64,000 bases of DNA from Nocardia terpenica (GTDB lineage: Bacteria > Actinomycetota > Actinomycetes > Mycobacteriales > Mycobacteriaceae), in the NCBI RefSeq assembly GCF_013186535.1, contig NZ_JABMCZ010000005.1, positions 1,302,001 to 1,366,000 on the forward strand. Direction: 5' to 3'. The position numbers and the translations under genes are program-made. Every line of letters starts with the position of its first letter. The first letter of the stretch is position 1. The notes beneath the pieces are model-generated. The model did no database searches and was not told the origin of the DNA. It was given only the letters and a program-made list of their open reading frames with translations. Shown one piece after another: positions 27,067 to 34,660 of this stretch.

Positions 27067-27987
27067 TCAGGCCCAACTGTCGGGCTGGGAGCCGTCGATA
27101 TCGGTGAATCCATACTCGCGGGCGAGTTGGGCGGAGGTGAGTGACTGCTGGTTCCATCTGGCCCGGTCCGGGTCGGTAGCCACGGCCGCGACGGCGCGAC
27201 CGACATAGCGTGGTGATTCCGAGGCAGTGAACCCGTGCGGGGCGGTCGGATATCCGGCGGGCCGGTTCGGGCGCAGCGCGTCGCGCCAGTTCTCTTCGGT
27301 GACACCGTAGTTGTCGAGCATGATCTCCGAGCGCAGCCAGCCAGGGGTGATGGCGATCGCCGTGGCACCGTACGGCGCGAGTTCGTGGCCTTGGGAAAAG
27401 GCCAGCCGGTTGACCGCGGCTTTGGTCAGGTCGTAGAACACCGAGATCCGATACCGTGCCGCGTTGTAGGCGGTGGTGCCGTCGGTGACCTCGACCAGTA
27501 GACCGCCGGATGTGGTGATCACAAGCGGCAACAGGTGATGCGAGGTGATCAGGTGTGTCTCGACGCCGAGCCGGAGGATGCGCAGGCCCGCGTCGAGATC
27601 ATGCCGCCAGATCGGGGTGTTCCAGTCGGCGGGACCACCTTTGAGCCGTTCGGCCCCCCAGATGTCGTTGACCAGCACGTCGATACGGCCGTGTTCGTCC
27701 CGTACACGTTCGGCAAGTCGTCGTACCTGTACGGGGTCGAGATGATCAACCTGGATGGCGATCCCCGTCCCGCCCAGGTCCGTCACCAATTCGGCGGTCT
27801 CCTCGATGGTCTCGGCACGGTCGTAATCCGACCGGATCGTGCCGGTCACGCTGCTACGTCCCGTGCAGATAACGGTGGCGCCAACCTCACCCAGTGCAGC
27901 AGCAATGCCACGCCCCGCCCCCCGGGTCGCGCCCGCGACCAAAGCAACGCGCCCACGCAGCGCGCCACGAGACGGCGACCAAGGCAT
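27067..27987 (-). CDS. Short-chain dehydrogenase (DHRS1-like)
   Basis: 306 aa SDR. Cofactor loop LVAGATRGAGRGIAAALG; the next motif reads VNDIWG rather than NNAG, as in DHRS1-like proteins; active-site YDLTKAAVNRL. The Ser strand reads GGLLVEVTDGTTAYNAARYR, where the usual Ser is not obvious. The C-terminal part (ESPRYVGRAVAAVATDPDRARWNQQSLTSAQLAREYGFTDIDG) is typical of this subgroup. It is a lone gene followed by a terminator. The substrate is unknown. Confidence 0.85.
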   Translation of the reverse strand: MPWSPSRGALRGRVALVAGATRGAGRGIAAALGEVGATVICTGRSSVTGTIRSDYDRAETIEETAELVTDLGGTGIAIQVDHLDPVQVRRLAERVRDEHGRIDVLVNDIWGAERLKGGPADWNTPIWRHDLDAGLRILRLGVETHLITSHHLLPLVITTSGGLLVEVTDGTTAYNAARYRISVFYDLTKAAVNRLAFSQGHELAPYGATAIAITPGWLRSEIMLDNYGVTEENWRDALRPNRPAGYPTAPHGFTASESPRYVGRAVAAVATDPDRARWNQQSLTSAQLAREYGFTDIDGSQPDSWA

Positions 27988-28258
27988 ACGGCAAGTCTGA
28001 CATGTTCGTCAAAACGGTCCGATGTCGCACGTCTCTCTCGCAGTCGTCGTATGCGTCGCCCTGGCCGCCGTGAACGTGGCTGCGGTCCGGCTTCGTTGGC
28101 CGCCCGTGTCGCGCGCGGTCATCGTGGGTCATCGTTCCCGGCATTTGATGTTGGAAGGTCGTGTCGCCCAACAGATCTGAATGGTTGGCCAAGGCGCGGC
28201 ATTACGGGTTGCGTGCCTGCCTGGGCGGGCTGCGGCGGCCGTTGTAGTGTCAGGACTG
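27988..28258. other. Intergenic stretch with no recognisable gene
   Basis: 270 bp between two minus-strand SDR genes. No frame gives a credible protein and I see no RNA gene or clean repeat. It must contain the promoter of the SDR at 27067-27987, and may be decayed coding sequence. Confidence 0.4.
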
Positions 28259-29023
28259 TCAGTGTGCGGTGAGGCCGCCGTCGACGATGAGTTCCGCGCC
28301 TGTGACGTAGGAGGATTCGTCGCTGGCGAGGAAGAGCATGGCGTGGGCGATCTCGCTGGGGAGACCGGCCCGGCGCATGGGGGTGCGCACGATGTCTGGT
28401 TGCTGGTCTCCTTGTTCGTCGAGAATGTCTTGGATCATGGGTGTTGCGATGACGCCTGGGTGCACGGAATTTACCCGCACGCCTCGGGTTGCGTATTCGA
28501 CGGCGGCGGTTTTGGTCAGCAGCCGTACCGCTCCCTTGGAGGCGTGGTAGGCGGCGGCTGCGCCACTGCCGACGATGCCGAGAACCGACGAGGTGTTGAC
28601 GATCGAGGCGGCGCCGGATGCGCGCAGCAACGGCATCGCCGTTTTCATTGCGAGCCAGGTACCGGTCTGGTTGACCGCGATCACGCGATCCCATGCTTGT
28701 TGCCCGGTGTCCTCGACCCCGCTCCAGTCCACGACCCCCGCGACATTGATCAGGATATCCAGACCGCCGAACCGCTGACGGGTGGACTCGACGACCCGCG
28801 CCCATTGCTCGGCCGAGGAAACGTCCAGCGCGATGCCCAGAACGTCGGCGCCCTCGGCCCGAAGCCGGGCCGCGAGGGTCTCGATCCCACGTTCGTCGAT
28901 GTCGGTGACGACCAACCGCGCCTGCTCGCGGGCGAACAGTTCCGCGGTGGCCAGCCCGATACCGCCGGTCGCGCCGGTGATCAGTGCGACCTTGCCGGTG
29001 AGTCGTCCGATCGGCGCGTTCAC
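28259..29023 (-). CDS. Short-chain dehydrogenase (3-oxoacyl-ACP-reductase-like)
   Basis: 254 aa classical SDR. GKVALITGATGGIGLATAELFA, DILINVAGVVDWSG, the catalytic Ser in SIVNTSSVLGIVG, the YHASKGAVRLLTKTAAVEYA active site, VNSVHPGVIATPM and the C-terminal SSYVTGAELIVDGG. All catalytic residues are present. It starts at GTG 29023, overlapping by 4 bp the stop of a 46-codon gene, so it is translationally coupled to that small protein. Substrate not assignable; this subgroup includes cyclopentanol and hydroxysteroid dehydrogenases. Confidence 0.92.
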   Translation of the reverse strand: MNAPIGRLTGKVALITGATGGIGLATAELFAREQARLVVTDIDERGIETLAARLRAEGADVLGIALDVSSAEQWARVVESTRQRFGGLDILINVAGVVDWSGVEDTGQQAWDRVIAVNQTGTWLAMKTAMPLLRASGAASIVNTSSVLGIVGSGAAAAYHASKGAVRLLTKTAAVEYATRGVRVNSVHPGVIATPMIQDILDEQGDQQPDIVRTPMRRAGLPSEIAHAMLFLASDESSYVTGAELIVDGGLTAH

Positions 29024-29160
29024 TGCGCGGTCCCTCCGCCGTCGACGGTCGCGGCGATCTCCTCGGGCCGCCCCAACCGTTCGATGGCCAATCTCATTGC
29101 GGCGCGGGCCGATTCCTCGTCGGTGAGGTCCCAGGAGGACGGGACGGTCGTGGTAGTCAT
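29020..29160 (-). CDS. 46-aa protein coupled to the SDR
   Basis: Small gene from ATG 29160, with AAGGA about 5-7 nt upstream, to TGA at 29020-29022, overlapping the SDR start (GTGA). It starts MTTTTVPSSWDLTDEE and continues with ARAAMRLAIERLGRPEEIAA. RLGRPEEIAA followed by VDGGG resembles the C-terminal end of SDR proteins with the middle removed, so it may be a trimmed SDR tail that now serves as a leader. It may equally be a genuine small partner protein. Translation is supported by the ribosome site and the overlap, not by homology. Confidence 0.55.
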   Translation of the reverse strand: MTTTTVPSSWDLTDEESARAAMRLAIERLGRPEEIAATVDGGGTAQ

Positions 29161-29304
29161 GATTCCTTCCGGTGGCTGGTCGATATCGACCACGATGGCC
29201 GGATCACGGTCGCCGTGGGAGGCCGCCGTTCTCGTGGGAGTAACGCCCCCACGTGTTTCCGGCCCTGAGGTGCGGGTATCCGGCGTCCGTCGGGAGGTGG
29301 GAGG

Positions 29305-30207
29305 ATGGCGCAGGAGCGGGTATCGGGACCGATGGATCTGCGATGGCGGTCTTGGCGTGGAGCGCTGACGCGGACGTTCGGTGCCTTCTGGTCGGACAAA
29401 CTGACCGATTGGGCCGCGGCGTTGACGTATTACAGTGTGCTGTCACTGTTTCCGGCACTATTGCTGCTCACCGCGTTGCTGGGATTACTCGGGCGTGCCA
29501 CGACCGATTCGATGATCGCTACCGTGCGCCAGGTCGGGCCGGGCAGCGAGACGGCATTCGTGGTCGGTGCACTGGAGAACCTGCGGAACACACAGTCGTT
29601 GTCCGGGCCGTTGGCGCTGGTCGGGTTGGTCACCGCCGTATGGACCGCGTCCGCCTACATCGGCGCGTTCATCCGCGCGGCCAACTCCCTCTACGAGATC
29701 GACGAGGGACGTTCGATCTGGAAGACGCTACCGCTGCGGTTCGGGCTCACCCTCATCATGCTGGCGGTAGCGGCGGCCTGCGCGGTCGGTGTGGTGGTCA
29801 CCGGAACTGTGGCACGCAAAGTCGGGCAATGGCTGGGCGTCGGTTCAGCGGGAATGCGAGTGTGGGATGTCCTCAAATGGCCCGTGCTGGCACTGTTGGT
29901 GAGCCTGGCCTTCGCCCTGCTGTACTGGGCTGCGCCGAACGTGCGTCAACCCGGATTCCGTTGGCTGACACCGGGCAGCGTGCTCGCCGTCCTCATCTGG
30001 ATCGCCGCCTCGGCAGGTTTCGCCTTCTACGTCGCGAACTTCGGTTCCTTCAACAGGGTCTATGGCTCGCTGGCAGCCGCGGTCATCTTCCTGATGTGGC
30101 TGTGGATCACCAACCTCGCCGTCTTGATCGGAGCGGACATCGATGCAGAACTCGCCCGCGGGCGCGGCAGTGATCGCTCATGGCCGCCAGGCCGTTGTCG
30201 GGACTGA
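29305..30207 (+). CDS. YihY/BrkB-family membrane protein
   Basis: 300 aa polytopic membrane protein. WAAALTYYSVLSLFPALLLLTALLGL is the family signature, followed by ALVGLVTAVWTASAYIGAFIRAANSLYEI, LTLIMLAVAAACAVGVVVTG, VLALLVSLAFALLYWAAPN and FGSFNRVYGSLAAAVIFLMWLWITNLAVLIGADIDAEL. Members are often labelled ribonuclease BN in error; the true function is unknown. It stands alone, convergent with the MFS gene at 30226. Confidence 0.93.
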   Translation: MAQERVSGPMDLRWRSWRGALTRTFGAFWSDKLTDWAAALTYYSVLSLFPALLLLTALLGLLGRATTDSMIATVRQVGPGSETAFVVGALENLRNTQSLSGPLALVGLVTAVWTASAYIGAFIRAANSLYEIDEGRSIWKTLPLRFGLTLIMLAVAAACAVGVVVTGTVARKVGQWLGVGSAGMRVWDVLKWPVLALLVSLAFALLYWAAPNVRQPGFRWLTPGSVLAVLIWIAASAGFAFYVANFGSFNRVYGSLAAAVIFLMWLWITNLAVLIGADIDAELARGRGSDRSWPPGRCRD

Positions 30208-30225
30208 TCGTGACTCGAACCGTTC

Positions 30226-31467
30226 TCACCAAGTAAGCCGACCGCCCGCGACTGTTGTGGGTGTGGGGTGTGTGCGGAGGTTGCGGACCGCGGGTGAGAG
30301 CAGCGGGGCGAGGGCCGCGGCGGCGAAGGCGATGCCGCTGCCCAGCGCGACGTGGTCGGCGCCCCACCACGTCGCGGCGGGTGCGACGAGAAGTTGGCCG
30401 ATCGGAATCGCGGTGTAGGACAACAGATCGCTGTAAGCGCCGACTCGCGAGAGCAGGTCGCGGGGAATGTGTTGCTGCACCGAGACCTCCCACGCCACGG
30501 CTACCGCGGTGAACCCCATCCCGGCGATGAAGGCGCAGGCGAGCAGCCACGGCAGGTCGGCGTGCAGTCCCAGGGCCAGCAGTGCGCACCCGCCGCACGC
30601 ACCGGCCAGTTGCCCGGCGCGCAGCAGATGCCGCAGTGTGTACCGAAACATCAACGCGGTCATGGCGAGCAGTCCGACCGCGCGGATACCGAGTACCAGA
30701 CCCCAGGCGAACGCGCCGTCGCGGGAGCCGGTCAGCGCAGGCCCCAGAATCTGCCAGACACCGGTGACGCACAGGTTGATCAGGAAGAACGACAGCGTCG
30801 TCACCCACACCCACTGGGTGCCGCGGAACGCACGCCAGCCGTCGCGGAGGTCGGCGAGCACGCCGCCGGTGCGGGCAGTCGGCATCGCGGCATCCAGAGA
30901 CATACCCGACAGCAATGCGGCAGCGACCAAAAACGTCGCCGCGTCCACGGCGATGGCCCAGCCGCCGCCGACGGTGGCGACCAGTATTCCCGCGACCATG
31001 GGCCCGGCGATCTTGGTGGCGTTCTTCGTCCCGGTCAGCAGCGAGTTCGCTCGCTGCAACGCACCGGCACCGACCAGTTCCGGCACGATTGCGCGTAAGG
31101 CCGGGGCCGCGAAGGCTTCCAGCGCTCCGTTTGCCAGCTCCAGGCAGGCCACGACCGACAGACTGTAATGCCCGGTGAGCAATACGGCCGCGACCGCCGC
31201 CTGGGTCAGGCCCGCGCCGAAGTTCGCCGCCATGAGCACGATCCGGCGGCGGCACCGATCCCCGACCACACCTCCGATCACCAGCAGCGCCAGATGCGGG
31301 AGGAGCTGTGCGGCCAGCACGAACCCCAGGTCGCCGAGCCGGTGGGACGCTGTGAGGACGGCGAGGGCCAGCGCGGCGGGCGTCATGGCGCTGCCCAGCA
31401 GCGAGATCAGTCGAATCAGGAGAAACCGGCGAAACCGCGGGGTCAACCGGGTCGGAGTCTGATGCAC
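30226..31467 (-). CDS. MFS transporter (MFS_3 type)
   Basis: 413 aa with about 12 membrane spans. Between spans 2 and 3 is GGVVGDRCRRRIVLMAAN, the MFS loop motif. FAAPALRAIVPELVGAGALQRANSLLTGTKNATKIAGP is the central signature of the MFS_3/enterobactin-exporter-like family. It is divergent from an ArsR/DUF5937 regulator with only 59 bp between starts, the common arrangement of an efflux pump and its repressor. The substrate is unknown. Confidence 0.9.
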   Translation of the reverse strand: MHQTPTRLTPRFRRFLLIRLISLLGSAMTPAALALAVLTASHRLGDLGFVLAAQLLPHLALLVIGGVVGDRCRRRIVLMAANFGAGLTQAAVAAVLLTGHYSLSVVACLELANGALEAFAAPALRAIVPELVGAGALQRANSLLTGTKNATKIAGPMVAGILVATVGGGWAIAVDAATFLVAAALLSGMSLDAAMPTARTGGVLADLRDGWRAFRGTQWVWVTTLSFFLINLCVTGVWQILGPALTGSRDGAFAWGLVLGIRAVGLLAMTALMFRYTLRHLLRAGQLAGACGGCALLALGLHADLPWLLACAFIAGMGFTAVAVAWEVSVQQHIPRDLLSRVGAYSDLLSYTAIPIGQLLVAPAATWWGADHVALGSGIAFAAAALAPLLSPAVRNLRTHPTPTTVAGGRLTW

Positions 31468-31526
31468 CGGGCAATGCTGTCGACGAGCGCCGCCGCTACG
31501 CTAACCCTTCGGAGAAAGACGAAACG

Positions 31527-32537
31527 ATGACCCTGCTCAAGCTGACCGCCGGCGCCCTGACCCGGTGCCGGTTCGCTCTGTCACCCCTCGCGGAGACGAT
31601 CGGCGCGCTGATCACACTGCAGCGCCGACACATCCTCCCGGGCCACGAAGCATGGCACGCCCGATACCTGGCCGACTACGAGCACTGGCTCGCGCGCGAT
31701 CCGGTGGCCGCTGGACTGCTGCCGCTCATCGCCGCGACCAAGCGTTTCCCCGACCTGGTCGCTCAGCCGCCACGGGACGGCTCGGGCACCCGGATATCCG
31801 ACGAATTATCCTCCGTCGCAGCACATTCGGACGCGCAGGTGCGGGCAATGGTGGCGGCATCGCTCGAGGCGAGCTGGCAGCCACAGCGGACCGGCTGGCT
31901 GACGCTGAACGGGCTCGGCCCGCGAATCGCCGACATGCTGCGGTACGGCTGGGAACATTTCATCGCACCGGACTGGGTGCGGCGCCGCGCACTTCTCGAA
32001 CGCGACATCACCTACCGCACAACGCTTGTCGCCGAACACGGGTGGCAGCACGCGATCGAATCGCTGCGAACCAGACCCGTCTGGTCACCCGAGGACACCG
32101 CGATCCGATTCAGCAACCAGAGCCTGCCCGACCGCGAAATCACCGACGACGGACTGATTCTCGTCCCACGCACCACCGGCGGAGGCTGGTGGACCTGCGA
32201 ACAGCCACCGCGATACGCGCTGGTGTATCCCGCCCGCGGCGTCGGCACCGGCAGCCATCGCGCCGAATCCGATGCGCTGGCAACGCTTCTGGGCACCGGT
32301 CGCGCCCGGATCGTGCGCGAGCTGATCCAACCGGCCACGACCACCCAACTCGCCGCCATCCTGAGCATCTCCCTGGGCACGGTCGGCGCACATCTGTCGG
32401 TGCTCCGCGACGCCGACATCGTCACGGGGACACGGACCGGAAAGAACGTCGTCTACCGACTCACCGACCGCGGCGAACGACTCGTCACCATCCTCGCCAC
32501 ACCCAGCCGAGCCATCGACAATCGCGGACCTTCGTGA
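31527..32537 (+). CDS. ArsR-type regulator with N-terminal DUF5937
   Basis: 336 aa. Opens with ALTRCRFALSPLAETIGALITLQ, the DUF5937 ligand-type domain (to about residue 240). It ends with an ArsR winged helix: LGTGRARIVRELIQPATTTQLAAILSISLGTVGAHLSVLRDADIVTGTRTGKNVVYRLTDRG. No ArsR metal-binding Cys pair is present, so it likely senses an organic ligand or peptide. Divergent from the MFS exporter. A second member of this family is at 63201-64000. Confidence 0.9.
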   Translation: MTLLKLTAGALTRCRFALSPLAETIGALITLQRRHILPGHEAWHARYLADYEHWLARDPVAAGLLPLIAATKRFPDLVAQPPRDGSGTRISDELSSVAAHSDAQVRAMVAASLEASWQPQRTGWLTLNGLGPRIADMLRYGWEHFIAPDWVRRRALLERDITYRTTLVAEHGWQHAIESLRTRPVWSPEDTAIRFSNQSLPDREITDDGLILVPRTTGGGWWTCEQPPRYALVYPARGVGTGSHRAESDALATLLGTGRARIVRELIQPATTTQLAAILSISLGTVGAHLSVLRDADIVTGTRTGKNVVYRLTDRGERLVTILATPSRAIDNRGPS

Positions 32538-32598
32538 GATCGATCGCCATGTGCGCGATGATGGTGTCCTGCAATGCCATCGACTGGGGGAGAGCATC

Positions 32599-33018
32599 GT
32601 GCAATGGTGGGAGTTCTCGTTGCTCGGCGCGTGCGGCGGCGCTGGCGTCGAAGCGTTGGCGGTTTTTCGCTGGCTCGCCGTGTGGCGAGACGCCCGGCGG
32701 ACACCGACGGGGCGGGTGAAGGGCAAGCCGCCGCAGGTGAGCACGTATCTCGACCTGCCGGTGCACGCATGGATGCTGGTGGTCCGGACGCTGCTCGGCG
32801 CTGGCACGGCGGCGCTGTTCGGCGCAACCGGTCAGATCAGCGGCGCGTATGTGGCGGTCGCGCTCGGATTCGCCGCCCCGTCGGTGTTGGCCCAGTTGGG
32901 TTCCGTCCCCCAGTTGGCGTCCGTGATCTCCGGTCCACCGCCCACGCGTTCGGTCGGATCGTCAGCGGAGGCGGACCCACCGCAACAGCCGCGGCCACCG
33001 GGAAAGGAGGTCGGCTGA
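32599..33018 (+). CDS. Small membrane protein, first gene of a four-gene operon
   Basis: 139 aa from GTG 32599, which has GGGGGAGAG just upstream. A hydrophobic N-terminus (WWEFSLLGACGGAGVEALAVFRWLAVW), a polar loop, then LPVHAWMLVVRTLLGAGTAALFGATGQISGAYVAVALGFAAPSVLAQLG give about three membrane spans, with a Pro/Ser-rich cytosolic tail. I do not recognise the family. Its stop overlaps the start of the EspR-like gene (TGATG), so the genes are coupled. Role probably as membrane component of the operon below. Confidence 0.7.
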   Translation: MQWWEFSLLGACGGAGVEALAVFRWLAVWRDARRTPTGRVKGKPPQVSTYLDLPVHAWMLVVRTLLGAGTAALFGATGQISGAYVAVALGFAAPSVLAQLGSVPQLASVISGPPPTRSVGSSAEADPPQQPRPPGKEVG

Positions 33019-33746
33019 TGCCGAACAACTCGTTGCATCGCCGGGTACTGACCGGGCTGCTCGGCGTCCCGCGGCGCTCACTGGGTGAGGTGAATCCCCC
33101 TGTCACGGAGGGGTATTCGATCGGCAGGCGCGTGCTGGCAGGGCTGCTGGGCGTGGCATTACCCGATATCGATGCCGGGCAGACCGTCGCGAGTCAAGCG
33201 GCGGATCCACCCGTATCACGGCCGCCGAGCATCAGCTATCGGAGATTTCGCAGCGTCGGAGGCGCGGGTACGCCCGCGGACGAGGCCACGAGTCGCCCCG
33301 AGCTCGGGGAATGGTCGAGATACCGGACACACGGGGACATTGCCGGACGGCTGAACAAGCTGTTCGAAACCGTGCATCCCCCGGGGCGTAAGCCGCACAC
33401 CAATGCCGAGGTGGCGGCCGCGCTGACGGCCGACGGCCATCCGATCTCGAAACCGTATCTGGCGCAGTTACGTTCGGGCCAGCGGACCAACCCCTCGGAT
33501 GAGACGGTGGCCGCGCTGGCTAAGTTCTTCAAGGTCAAACCGGACTACTTCTTCAACGACATCTACGCCGCCAAGATCGATCACGATCTGGAGCTGCTGT
33601 CCCAGCTACAGGGCTACGGACTGCGCCGGTTGTCGAGCAGGGCGTTCGATTTGTCCGAAGAGTCGCAGAACCTCCTGACCTCCATGGCCGAGAAGCTGCG
33701 GGCGAGCGAGGGCCTGCCCGAAATTCCGCCGGACAGCACGGAATAG
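33018..33746 (+). CDS. EspR-like XRE DNA-binding protein with long N-terminal extension
   Basis: 242 aa. Residues about 110-235 closely resemble mycobacterial EspR: RLNKLFETVHPPGRKPHTNAEVAAAL, then the recognition helix region ISKPYLAQLRSGQRTNPS and ALAKFFKVKPDYFFND, then a C-terminal dimerisation helix pair. EspR itself (132 aa) is a nucleoid-associated regulator of ESX-1 secretion. Here an extra 110 residues precede it, containing two copies of a short motif, RRVLTGLLGV and RRVLAGLLGV (residues about 7-16 and 40-49). AAGGAGG lies 7 nt before the ATG. No ESX genes are in the window. Confidence 0.85.
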   Translation: MPNNSLHRRVLTGLLGVPRRSLGEVNPPVTEGYSIGRRVLAGLLGVALPDIDAGQTVASQAADPPVSRPPSISYRRFRSVGGAGTPADEATSRPELGEWSRYRTHGDIAGRLNKLFETVHPPGRKPHTNAEVAAALTADGHPISKPYLAQLRSGQRTNPSDETVAALAKFFKVKPDYFFNDIYAAKIDHDLELLSQLQGYGLRRLSSRAFDLSEESQNLLTSMAEKLRASEGLPEIPPDSTE

Positions 33747-33754
33747 GAAGCACC

Positions 33755-34660
33755 ATGCGATTGGCGATATGCGGTGCCGTCATGGCGGCGCTCTTGGTGA
33801 CGGCCGGTCCGGCCGTGGCCGATGATCCCGCTCCCTCCTACAGCTACCTCGCCGGTTTGCAGGCCGAGCTGGCCGAGCCCGGACATCCACCGCCGGGCGC
33901 CGACGACCGGTCCTGTCGCCCGAGCGCGGCGCACCCGAATCCCGTTGTGCTGCTGCATGGTTTGTCCAACGACACCATCAGCTGGCAGACGCTGTCGCCG
34001 GTCCTGGCGCAGGACGGCTACTGCGTTTTCACCATGACCTACGGGACCGGCCCGCTGGGCCCGATCGGTGGGATCGCTCGTGTGCAGGACAGTGCCGCAC
34101 AAATCGCCGGGTTCATCGACGGGGTGATCGCCATTACCGGAGCGAACAAGGTCGACGTGGTGAGCCATTCGATCGGCGGCGTGGTCGCGTTCTATTACCT
34201 GGACAGACTCGGCGGCGCCTCGAAGATCGGCCGCTTCGTCGCCCTGGCCGCACCCTTGCACGGCTCCACGATCAGCGGCCTCGCCGCCCTGCAACCGCTG
34301 GCAGAATCCACCGGCAGCGGCATGGCGGCGGTGCAGCAGTGCGGACCGTGTCAGCTCTCGCCGGGTTCACCGTTTGTGCGGGACCTCGGCGCCGACGCCG
34401 GTGTCGCGCCCGAGACGGCGTTCACCACGATCGTCACCCGGTACGACGAGATCTCCACCCCGTACACCACGGGCCTGCTCGACGGTCCCAACGTGCACAA
34501 CATCGTGCTACAGGACCTGTGCCCCACCGATCTCACCGAGCACAACGAGCTCCCGTCCGATCCGGTGGCGGTGCACGAGGTGCTCGATGCCCTCGACCCC
34601 GACCACGCCACCCCGCCACCGTGCACGCTGGTCCTGCCCATCCTCGGACCTCCGCGATGA
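33755..34660 (+). CDS. Secreted lipase/esterase (alpha/beta hydrolase)
   Basis: 301 aa. Signal peptide MRLAICGAVMAALLVTAGPAVA. Catalytic set: PVVLLHGLSNDTISW (oxyanion), nucleophile VSHSIGGVVAFYYLD (SHSIG in place of GxSxG), acid residue in TRYDEISTPYTTG and His in VAVHEVLDAL. Cys residues in CRPSAAHPN, CGPCQLSPG, DLCPTD and PPCTL suggest disulfides, as in secreted lipase class 2/EstA-B proteins. It lies 8 bp after the EspR-like gene and overlaps the STAND gene by 4 bp: a secreted enzyme embedded between two regulators. Confidence 0.88.
   Translation: MRLAICGAVMAALLVTAGPAVADDPAPSYSYLAGLQAELAEPGHPPPGADDRSCRPSAAHPNPVVLLHGLSNDTISWQTLSPVLAQDGYCVFTMTYGTGPLGPIGGIARVQDSAAQIAGFIDGVIAITGANKVDVVSHSIGGVVAFYYLDRLGGASKIGRFVALAAPLHGSTISGLAALQPLAESTGSGMAAVQQCGPCQLSPGSPFVRDLGADAGVAPETAFTTIVTRYDEISTPYTTGLLDGPNVHNIVLQDLCPTDLTEHNELPSDPVAVHEVLDALDPDHATPPPCTLVLPILGPPR

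Noticed and set aside
27887..28192. 101-codon minus-strand ORF in the SDR gap
   Set aside because: It overlaps the start of the SDR at 27987, has no ribosome site and no recognisable domain.
29305..30207. Ribonuclease BN
   Set aside because: YihY/BrkB proteins were given this name in error; the sequence is a polytopic membrane protein with no nuclease motif.
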